Assembly: GCF_023078275.1 (NCBI RefSeq)
Contig: NC_062972.1
Coordinates: forward strand, 17,687,691-17,751,690
Source: Leguminivora glycinivorella
Taxonomy: Eukaryota > Arthropoda > Insecta > Lepidoptera > Tortricidae
Direction: 5' to 3'
Length of the DNA: 64,000 nt
The translations under genes and the position numbers were made by a program. Below, in pieces: positions 25,701 through 37,700 of the stretch; position 1 is the stretch's first letter; the number at the start of each line of letters is the position of its first letter. Under the pieces are notes generated by a model. The model had not been told where the DNA came from. It ran no database searches and was given only the letters and a program-made list of their open reading frames with translations.

Positions 25701-28700
25701 CTTTCGCCAAGGAGAGCGGCGTGAGGTTTCCGTCTACTGCCACCACATCACGATGCATCCCACACTCGTTGTTAAGGAAGTAATTCCTGAGATTGTACAC
25801 CTCACGGTTGTGGAGATTTTTGGCGTTTAGGAAGCCTCGACCTCCGCACTTCCGTGGGTTGTACAATCTCATAACAGACGAGCGCGGGTGTAACATACGG
25901 TGTGTGGTAAGCAGTAACCGGACCCTCCGATCCAGGGCGTCCAGCTCGGTCTGGGTGCACCTTAGTATGCCAAAGGAGTTATTATAGATTATTACATAAT
26001 ATCACACTATGAATTTTTCAGATCTCAGAATATGTCCGCAGTGGATGCCAGGAGGCCACCATTGAGATAGAGCTGCACCGAGAGGCCAATGAACCTAATG
26101 TCATAATTACTCGCATCTTCAACCTCCAGGATGCTAGTATGTGGAAGATCAACAACAAGAATGTTAAGGAGAAGCAGGTCCAGGAGCTCATTGCTACTAT
26201 GAATATTCAGGTGCTTACTTTTATACAATTTGAGTAAATAACACATAATGGGTAATACCGAAATTGTAGCTCAGTGTTTTAGCAATGGCGAAAACTGTTT
26301 GCTTGGGCGAAAGGAGCATCAACTCAGCATTGCTACGAGCAATTATTAGGGTTGGCTCAACTTGATGTTCCTTTGTGTTGTGCTACCTCAGATTAGAAAA
26401 TTGCTCGATTTTTGACAACCTGAAAAGGATAATGCTATGCATTAGAAAGAAACAACACTATTGGACCCTAAACCGCTGTCTGATTGTGGTTTTGTATATG
26501 GTTTCTTTTCTGCCAGCCTAGCTGGATGACAATCGCTGACGCTAGACTGTCGCATTCTGTCGCGCCAATTATTATCGTAAGCGTTTATGTACGTACCTTG
26601 TACTGTATACTGAAATACACCACTTATATTGTGTTGAATATTAAACAGTCAACATTGTCTTTAGGTGGACAACCTCTGTCAACTGCTGCCCCAAGACCGA
26701 GTGCAGGATTTCTCCAAGATGAACTCCCAAGAGCTCCTCCGGAGTACTCTAGCAGCTGTCGGGGGTCACACGAGTGTCAACCAGCTAGATGAGCTGATCA
26801 GGACTAGAGCTGAGCAGAGAGGGTTGTCAACGAGGCTGCAGAATAATGCGCAGCTTCTGGAGGAGAAAATACGGCAGAACGAAAGGTGAATATATAAACT
26901 TTAACATTAGGTGGACAACCTCTGCCTACTTTTTTTTTAAAACGAGGTGCAGGGCTTTCTAAGGAACCTCGAGAGAGCTCCTCCGGAGTACTCTAGCGGC
27001 TGTTGGCGGCCACACAAGTGTCAACCAGCTGGATGAACTGATTAGGACCAGAGTTGAGCAGCGAGGGTTGTCAACGAGGCTGCAGAACAATGCGCAGCTG
27101 CTGGAGGAGAAAATATGGCAGAACGAGAGGTGAATATTGAACTTTATCATTAGGTGGACAACCCCTGCCAACTTTTATTAAAACCAGGTGCAGGACTTTC
27201 TAAGGAACCCCAAAGAGCTCCTACGGAGTACCCTAGCAGCTGTCGGGGGCCACACGAGTGTCAACCAGCTGGATGAACTGATTAGGACCAGAGCTGAGCA
27301 GCGAGGGTTGTCAGCGAGGCTGCAGAATAATGCGCAGCTGCTGGAGGAAAAAATACGGCAGAACGAGAGGTGAATATCGAACTTTATCATTAGGTGGACA
27401 ACCCCTGCAAACTTTTATTAAAACCAGGTGCAGGACTTTCTAAGGAACCCCAAAGAGCTCCTACCGAGTACTCTAGCAGTTGCCGGGGGCCACACGAGTG
27501 TCAACCAGCTGGATAAACTGATTAGGACCAGAGCTGAGCAGCGAGGGTTGTCAACGAGGCTGCAGAATAATGCGCAGCTGCTGGAGGAGAAAATACGGCA
27601 GAACGAAAGGTGAATATATAAACTTTGACATTAGGTGGACAACCCCTGCCAAGTTCTACAAGATCAGGTGCAGGAGTTTTCTATGAATTCCTAGGAGTTA
27701 CTTCGGAGTACTCTAGTCCTGAGTCGACGCCGCACAGGGTGGACGCACGCTCGCCCGCCCCGCCGTAAGTTCCGCTCCGCTCCGAGCATGGACTCAGGCC
27801 CTACACTTAGGTCCTTGTTTTAGAGAGTTTTAAGAAGGAATGAGTAATTGAGAATCCGTCTTCCTGTTAAATAGATAATTAAATATTGTAAAGAGTTGGA
27901 GTTTACAAGTAAAGATGTTGCACAAATTATATGTAGTTTGAATTTCAAAAACTGGTTTGCTAATCTTATCGGCTTTGACTGTTGACCCCTGAACTGAATG
28001 AACCGTAGTTAGATTAAACTTATTGAAACTATTTTGGTATAAAAGTTATTTAAGCTTAAAACTAAATTAAAAAGTACTTCTCAAGATATTTAATCATGTG
28101 ACAGACAGACAGACGGACAGAGCGGCACCGGCGGGTTCCTTTTTGTACCTTTTTGGTACGGAACCCTAAAAATGGAAAAATTATCACCTTGGATGATACT
28201 GGACCTGCGGCCTTTCGCCTACTGCAACTGCACAACTTCCGATCATAAGCTATCGAATTTTTCCCCCCAGATTTGCCAGATAGTAACACTTAAATTAAAC
28301 CATTTTTAGGGTTCCGTAGCCAAAATGGCAAAAACGGAACCCTTATAGTTTCGTCATGTCCGTCTGTCCGTCTGTCCGTCTGTCCGTCTGTCCGTCTGTC
28401 ACAGCCGATTTACTCGGAAACTATAAGTACTACAGTGATGAAATTTGATGGGAATATGTGTTGTATGAACCGCTACAAAATTATAACACTAAATAGTAAA
28501 AAAAAAGAATTGGGGGTGGGGCCCCCATACATGTAACTGAGGGATGAAAATTTTTTTTTCGATGTACATACCCGTGTGGGGTATCAATGGAAAGGTCTTT
28601 TAAAATGATATAAAGTTTTCTAAAAAACATTTTTCTTAAAGTGAACGGTTTTTGAGATATCAGCTCTCAAAGTCGTAAAAAGTATGTCCCCCCCCCTCTA

Positions 28701-31700
28701 TTTTTATAACTACGGGGTATAAAATTCTAAAAAAAATAGAGGTGATGCATGCTAATTAACTCTTTCAACGATTTTTGGTTTGATCAAAGTATCTCTTATA
28801 GTTTTTGAGATAGGTTGATTTAACTGTAATTTTGGCAGGTGTATAAATTGACATAATAAGTTTATTATATTTGCTGCTACGGAACCCTTTGTGCGCGAGC
28901 CCGACTCGCACTTGGCCGGTTTTTAAATTTGATGATGATGATGTGTGTTCCTGTTATGCCTCACTAGGGACATATGGCTCTTAGAAGAATCTTCCACTTT
29001 TCACGATCCAGGGCGACTGCTTCCAAATCCTTCCAGCCTAGTACACTTGCGCCAGCCTCCTTCTCCACTGACCGCCTCCACGTGGTACAAGGCCTTCCCG
29101 ACCGTCTACTGCCGCAATTTTAAATTTATTATCCTGTTATTAATTCTAGATTAAAAATAGTAATCGACGCCATGCAACAACGTAAAGAGATTGAGCAGGA
29201 GATACTGATGTGCGAACGCAAGAAGTACTGGATAGAGTACCAGGAGCTCAGAGAAAAGGTGAATGAGTACAAAGGAGACAAGGAAAAGGCCATCAAGCTG
29301 GTGGAAATACATACGAAGAAGTTGGAGCCTTTGGAGAAAGCTTTTAATAAAGTTAAAAGTGGAATCGGAAAGTTAGAACAGCAGAAGTTGAATGCGGTAA
29401 GTGTTGTGAAATAAGGATTAACAAATTATTATTTATTCACCACTACCCCATTGCACCCCCTATATTTACATAGTGATAGTGCCCGTAATCACAATTTTGT
29501 GTTGTTTATTTTTGTTTGCTGGTAGAATTGATTTTTAAGTAATGATTTTGAAATGTTGTTTTCTTACATTATTATAACATCTTAAATTATTATTTTCTTG
29601 GCTGTTCAACACTCAAAATTGGAAACCATTAAAACACTCAAGATAATCAAGACTACGTACTAATATAATCATTCGCTTACGTGGGTATCACAATATTTGT
29701 CTCACAAGAGGCTAGGAAACTAGACAACAAAATTAATAATAAATTATATGCCGTCTTTTTTATACCACGTCGGCAAACAGGTATACGGTCCGCCTGATGG
29801 AAAGCGGTCGCCGTAACCTATGGACGCCTGCAACTCAAGGGCTGTCACACGCGCGTTGCCGACCCATTAGAAACTTGTACACTCCTTTTTTGAAGAACCC
29901 CTTGTAAATGAAATAACATTTTGTTATCACTTGTTTCATGTTTTGTTTTCAGACTCGAGAAGTGCGTGTTCTAAAAGACAAGTTGAAAGAAACAATAGAG
30001 TCAGTGAGGGCGCAAGAGTACGCTTTGAGAGATATAGACTCTAACCTGAAAGAGAAAGTAGAGCGCCATAAAAATAGAGAAAGAGAGCTGATAGAGGCTA
30101 GAGCTAAGTTGGACAAGTTGATCACAGATAAGAGAAAGTTTGACGAAGAAATTAACGGTATGTACTAGAGACTGACAAATTATCGCAACCAAAATTATAC
30201 AATAAATTATTATTGTATGTATACTTGTAGTTCTAATTCAATTCAATTTATTTAATAACTTTATTGTTGACATCTCATTCTGTTGTAAATATTTGTTTTA
30301 GTGCATGATGCATGATAATTGATATTATCGATGATTCACAAAAATTTCGTATGCCCTCGGGTTCGACATAGTGAAACAAGAATAATTATATACCTGTAAC
30401 CATCATATACACCTATGATCGACGAATAAAGAATTTGTATTTGTAAATATTGTGATTTCTGTAACATACTGTGTCTTAGTAGAAATGCCACATCAGTGTG
30501 TCTTTATTACTATTTCAGTACTACATACAACATTTTCAATGAAAAATTCTTAGTATGTCTCTTTCTAGCACATGCGACACGTGGGTCTTAAGACATTTTT
30601 CTTTTTAAGCATATTTTAAGTATTAATTAGTATTTAAAGTGTGAAATTAGTATATTTAACATTAAGTTTTGTATAAATATAAGTAGTAAAGTGCTTTAGT
30701 GACGATACACTTTATCTCTTATTAGACCGCCTCAGTTACTATAAACTAAATCGATATTTAAATCAGCTATAAGCTGTGCGCATCTAACAACCAATAATTT
30801 ATTAAATACCACAAATTTTACAGAGGATGGCGCTAAAATGGAGTTAGTACAACTACACAAGAAGATTGCAAAGGAGAATGCGGGCATAGATGGGATCAAG
30901 AAACAAAAGATGGAAATGCAGTTTGAGCTCGAAAGTAAAGTCACGCCAGTAATAAGACAGCATCAGAATAAGTAAGATATTGCAATCATTTAATTTATTT
31001 ACGCACATGTCTAAATCTAGATAGTTTTAGTCACGTAATGTTCAATTGTTCATTAAGACAGCGTGCGAACTCTCATCCGATGCAGTGTACACTATTGAGT
31101 TTACATCAAATTCAGTCTACAGGGGTGTTAACATGACGTACTAAAGACGTTCAGTTTAGGTTGAGAGAAAGGGACACAGCTATAGCAGTTACATAGCTCC
31201 GTCCCTCTCTCTCAACCTAAACTGAACGGCTTTAGCTCGTCATGGTAACCCCCCAAATCGCTTCATTGGAAAGTATTGAAGATGACATATTATCTTGGGG
31301 TGTGTTGCACTATCTTGTGAGCATTTTGGGATCACCTGTAAGCCCGCAAGAGTTGATATTAAATCAATAAATAAAGGATTTAAAAACAACTTACGGTTGC
31401 CATCCCATTTATGACCTGTAGATAGTAACTAAAATGTTTGCTTTCAGAATCCGAAGCCTAGAGAACGTGGATGAGAAACGTCTAGAACTGCTGAAGAACG
31501 TCAGCGATCACACATACAAAGCGGTAATGTGGCTGCGTGAAAACCGGGCCATGTTCAAGAAAAGGGTTTATGAACCTATGATACTTGAGGTATTTTCATA
31601 CTATACTATATAATAGGCTTGAATTTGGCGTTGAAGATTTAAGACATTCTCAAGAAACTTTTAATTTTAGATAAACTTCACGGATGCCAAATTCGCTCGT

Positions 31701-34700
31701 TACCTCGAGGCAAAGGTGGCTTCCCGCGACCTCTTGGCGTTCACATTTGAATGCAGTCAGGATATGAACCAGTTCACAAATATTGTGAGAATGGAGCATG
31801 GTCTGCGGACCGTGAACGCAGTCAGTAGCGAGGGATACCCGGCGCTCTCACACTATAAGGCGCAGCAGAAGGACATATCAGAGCTGAGGTGAGAATATTT
31901 TAGTCCAGCAACCTGTTCACGTTTGAATGTAGCTAGAATATGAACCAGTTCACAAATATTGTGAGAATGGAGTATGGTCTGCGGACCGTGAACGCCGTCA
32001 GTAGCAAGGGGTACCCGGTGCTCTCACACTATAGAACTGAGAATCAAGAGTGCTGTGTCGCAAAAGAAAAATCGAAGCTTTTCGTATTACTATTATCGTT
32101 CTGAAGTTGAATTTTCCGTGGTTTTCTTCTGAAATTTTCTGGAGATGTTTGCTCATTATGTTACTAATGTTTGACTATTGCGGTTTATGTCATTTCTAGC
32201 CTTGTTTAGAGCCTTAAATTACTCTAGGTATGTGTTACAACCATTTTAAAGCATAATATGTGGCAATATGTCATGAGCATACATAAAATAGTACTTAAAT
32301 GTTTTTTTTAATCATGATAAGTTTTATTTTTCTATTTTTTTAGCTATCTCGGTTTCTACACGTACGTTTTGGACACGATCACAGCACCCGATCCGATCTT
32401 GCGGTACCTGTGTGGCAATTACAATATACAAAGCATACCCATAGGAAACGACCACACCTTCAATAATTGCTCCAAAGTGCCTTCTAACATTAAGTCTTTC
32501 TTTACTGGTGAGTTGCTTTATTTATTAGAATGGCCAAATGTATCTACACTCTTGCGATGAATGTGGTCCCTTTGACAGCGATCTGCGGTGTCTAAAACAG
32601 ATCAATAAAGAATACCTTGAAAGGCGTGCTTACTGCTTTAATTTTCAAAACGTCTATGCATGCATTTAATTGTACGTATCTCAGTACAAAATAAGATTAC
32701 AAGTTCATCTTGTGAGAGTTCCATTACCATTCCGTCCCTTTCTTCAGAAAACCACCGAATCAACATCAGTGTTTCGCGCTACAGCGGGGTGAAGTCAAGT
32801 TCGACGGTGGAGATAGGTCCCGCGAGACTGCTGGCCAACACTGTCGACGTGGATGAGCTCGAAAACCACAAGACTCAGTGAGTATCCTATACCAGATCTT
32901 TATGAACTATGTTGTAGTCCTAAGGCACCCCAGAGGTGCAAAGGGCCTTCACAAGCTCGCGCCACGCCTTCCTATCTTCAGCGACTTGGTCAAGTCGTAT
33001 TCTATGACACGGTACCTCCCGCGCTGCCGGAAGGCGCATAGACTTTGTTTTAATTGTCATTTCTAGTAGGTACGTTACTTACGTTAGTACACAGTAATTC
33101 AATGTCAGCAACCCTTGTGGCCTCGCTCCAGCTCAAACTAGCCGCTCGTAGCTCATTTTCTACGAACCGCTTCCATGACACGAACACGGACACGAACTAT
33201 GCGGAGACCTATCTAGAGCACAGTGGTTTTAAAAAATACGGCTTCATGAAAATGCACCATGGATCGCTCTTGTATTTTTACACGACTGCCCAAAAAAAAC
33301 AGTGTATTGTTTTGGTTTGAATGTATTTTTGGCACCAGAAATATACAGAAGTAATAAAAGTAGTATTTTTTCTTGTGTGTTGCTTTTGCATTATTTCGGC
33401 ATTTGCGAAAGGGTTTCGTTCTTGTTCGTTACACGGATTACTCAATCCGTGTACGAACAAGTAAGAACAAAACCGTTTCGCAAATGACATAAACATATAT
33501 CAAAACGTAAGTTCTGTTTAGTCATTGACACGCACAGGCGAATTATAGGAGAAAAGTTCCCACAATTTTTTGTGTAATATAATTTCTAAGCTATTTTCCT
33601 TTTCAGGCTTACTGCACTTGAGAATCAAGCGAAAAACATGAAAGTAAAAATGCAAGACTTGCAAAACAAAGTAGCAAATTTGGAAGGTAATCTAAATAAC
33701 CTCAATATGCAGAGGAAAAGGATCACCGAAAACGTTGAGAAGGTATGGTGGTAACTTTAAAGGATTTAGTTTTAGGCAAATCCTAAAAAAATATATTATT
33801 TATGTTATTTTGTCACCTAAAATAATTTCATGATATCATAATGAATTTAAATATTAAAAAAATGCAACTTTTCTAGTAAGTATAACAATGTAACTAACAT
33901 TTTCAGCTCCGAGCTCTCGGTACACAGATACGTTTACAAGAGAAAAAGGTGCAAGATATTGAAAATGAACCACTTTTCAATCTACAACAAGAAAAAGAGA
34001 AGTATGTTTAATACACACTGTCTTATGATTAGTAATTTTAGTTCTTCTGGCTTCTAGTTTGGAAATTGTGTTGAAACCTCTTTTTAACCGCCTTCCAAAT
34101 CTCAAAGGAAGGGGTTATCAAGTCGTCTGTATGTTTTTTAACCGTCGCCTCATATCTCAAGAAGGACGGTTATCAAGTCGTCTGTATTTTTTTTTTTTTT
34201 TTTTTTTTTTGTTTGTTCCTCGATATCTCCGTCGTTCCTGGACCGATTTTGAAAATTTTTTTTTTGATTGAATGTATATACATACAGATTGGTCCCATTT
34301 TTCTCAGAACCCAGTTCTGATGATGGGATCCTGGAGAAATCGAGGGAACTCCTCAAATCTGAAAGGCATACATATGGTGATTTTTGTGTTAATAAAGGAA
34401 CAGCATGCATTTAGGTACGGAACAGTGACATTTGGTGCAGTGGAACTGCTGATGATGGCCAGAACGGAACTCTTCAAATCTGAACGGCACGGTTATAGTG
34501 ACTTGGGTATTTTTATACGAACAGCATGCACTTTCGTACAGAACAGTGACATTTGGTGCAGTGGAATTTCTGATGATGGTCAGAACCGAACTCCTCAAAT
34601 CTGAACGGCACGCTTATAGTGACTTTGGTATTTTTATAAGAACAGCATGCACTTTCGTCCAGAACAGTGACATTTGGTGCAGTGGAACTGCTGATGATGG

Positions 34701-37700
34701 CCAGAACCAAACTCCTCAAATCTGAACGGCACGCTTATAGTGACTTTGCCATTTTTATAAGAACAGCATGCACTTTCGTCCAGAACAGTGACATTTGGTG
34801 CAGTGGAATTTCTGATGATGGTCAGAACCGAACTCCTCAAATCTGAACGGCACGCTTATAGTGACTTTGGTATTTTTATAAGAACATCATGCACTTTCGT
34901 TCAGAACAGTGACATTTGGTGCAGTGGAACTGCTGATGATGGCCAGAACCAAACTCCTCAAATCTGAACGGCACGCTTATAGTGACTTTGCTATTTTTAT
35001 AAGAACAGCATGCACTTTCATCCAGAACAGTGACATTTGGTGCAGTGGAATTTCTGATGATGGTCAGAACCGAACTCCTCAAATCTGAACGGCATACTTA
35101 TAGTGACTTTGGTATTTTTATAAGAACAGCATGCACTTTCGTCCAGAACAGTGACATTTGGTGCAGTGGAACTGCTGATGATGGCCAGAACCAAACTCCT
35201 CAAACCTGAACGGCACACTCATAGTGACTTTGGTATTTTTGTAAGAAAAGCATGCATTTAAGTTCAGAACAGTGACATTTATTTAGTTATGTTTGTTAAG
35301 CATATGTTTTGAAGTCAAAGTTTGTCAAGCTTCGATTTCTTATAATATAATCGGATTCATGAGGAATTGAGGAAACTCCTCAAACCTTAACGTTATACGT
35401 ATATTCATTTGTGTTTCCATCTAATAATTAAAGCATTAAAAGCAGTTTTAAAAAATACTTACACATTTCTACATAATCCAACATTCGCAAGTAGCTTTCA
35501 CCAGAACCCGAAAGGCGACGGTTTTTTTTTGTTAAAATTTTTTTTTTTTTTTTTTTTAATGTTTGTTCCTCGATATCTCCGTCGTTACTAGACCGATTTT
35601 GAAAATTTTTTTTTTGATTGAATGTATATGCATACAGATTGGTCCCATTTTTCTCAGAACCCAGTTCTGATGATGGGATCCTGGAGAAATCGAGGGAACT
35701 CCTCAAATCTGAAAGGCATACATATGGTGATTTTTGTGTTTTTAAAGGAACAGCATGCATTTACGTACGGAACAGTGACATTTGGTGCAGTGGAACTCCT
35801 GATGATGGTCAGAATGGAACTCCTCAAATCTGAACGGCACACTTATAGTGACTTTGGTATTTTTATAAGAACAGCATGCACTTACGTCCAGAACAGTGAT
35901 ATTTGGTGCAGTGGAATTGCTGATGATGGTCAGAACGGAACTCCTCAAATCTGAACGGCACACTTATAGTGACTTTGGTATTTTTATAAGAACAGCATGC
36001 ACTTACGTCCAGAACAGTGACATTTGGTGCAGTGGAACTGCTGATGAAGAATGAGCCGCCTCTGGTTAGAGTTCCGTTCTGATAATCATTCTCATCTGTA
36101 AGTACTTCAGAATCATCCAGATTTCAAAATTGGTTCAGAAATGACGGAGATATCGAATAACAAACATTAAAAAATATACAGACGAATTGATAACATAATC
36201 CATCATTTGAAAGTATTTATCACCAGAACCCCAAAGGAAGGCGGTTTTTTTTTCTTAAAAATTATATTCCGTCAACATCGGGTCGATAAATTAAACGTGA
36301 CTTTTAACACTTTCGCAACAAAGAACCCCGCCTGGTGGGCACTCGTGAACTTTGCTGAGATGTCAGAGAACCCGCCCAGCGGGTTCTCGTCATACAAGCG
36401 GGCGGTTATAAATTTCAATCGGTTTCTGACGTAAGTATTGCGTCATTTTTTGTCTGCTAGTGAATGTGTTAAAAAAAACCTTGGTCGGTTTTTGGCTGGC
36501 ATGGCATGGCAGTAGGTCTCGATATCGATGTCTGTAAGTTTGAAACCTAATGAACTGTTATTTACAGATGTAGACGGAGACAGAAGGACATAGTGAAGAA
36601 ACAGGGCAAGATGCATCAGGAACTAGTAGGCATTATGAAAAAACTGCAGGATAAATTGCTCAATGGAGAAATGTGGAAGGTATGTTTGATTACAAGCTTG
36701 GCATTTAAGTATACCGATATGTTGATTAAGAGGGGCATTCCACGAGAAAGTCGCTTACGACATGCTTTTGCCTTGTATGGCAGCTATTTTAATAAAATCC
36801 GTAAAGCTCGAGAAAATACCGCCAATTTGTTAACAAACTCATGAAAGATTGTCGGACGCAATTTCGCTTTCTTAGCGTCTTCAGAAGTAATAGAACAATT
36901 TCATGTTGTGAGCGACATTCTCGTGGACAGCATTTATCGGTTTAACTTAAGTTTCTGACTGAATGAACAGTACATCATTAGACATTTCTCATTCCTTATG
37001 AAGATTTGGCAAATTCGGATTTTTTTTACCCTGCTTTAGCCAATTGCCCCTGAATAATTATTATATTATGATAAATACATATGTATTTTTTTTTTTTTAG
37101 GTGAAGTTAGACATTAGTAGAAAGGCAACAGAAAGGCAGGAATCTCAATTAAGGGAACTTCAAATAGCATTACGAGAGGCAAAGGTAAAATATTATAATC
37201 TGTGTTTTTTTTTTATCTTGCCGAAGTTGATTCTGTATTATTATTTTTAAATCATGAACTCGTGGACGTTGTAACATAATTTAATAACGTATGGATTACT
37301 GACAAAATATATATCCGCAGCATACACTAGAAGACATGGAAGTACGTTACAAGCAAACCAATATAAAAGCCCATGCTAAACTGAAAGAGGCAAAGAAAGC
37401 GTGCGGCAGCGAGCTGTTGCCTCAACACCCGAACTTCCCCTTCAAGGACCAGTTTGGGGAGTTGCCGGCCGAGCTGGATAGACTGCAGGAGCACTGCTAT
37501 GAGCTGCAGACTAGGATGGATTGTATGGACAAGGGTGATGAACAGGTAACAGAAATCAGTATAAAAGCTAACTTTATAGTTTAACTCGTTTTAGTCTCAC
37601 GCACTGTTGTGAAGACTAAGTCTCAGCCTTCCTTTTCAAGCACAAATAGTACATCTGCCCCTCGAGCACAACTTGCCTTGTCGCGCGCGAGTCCATGAAG

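Noticed and set aside
34272..36060. Several open frames of 60-110 codons on both strands
   Set aside because: They arise from the 121-bp tandem repeat lacking stops in some frames; the same peptides recur at each unit.
36249..36431. Open frame with KNPAWWALVNFAEM that looked like an SMC5 exon
   Set aside because: Exon 13 ends in phase 2 and joins exon 14 (36568) correctly without it. The segment has no resemblance to SMC5 coiled coil and contains repeat-like inverted words.
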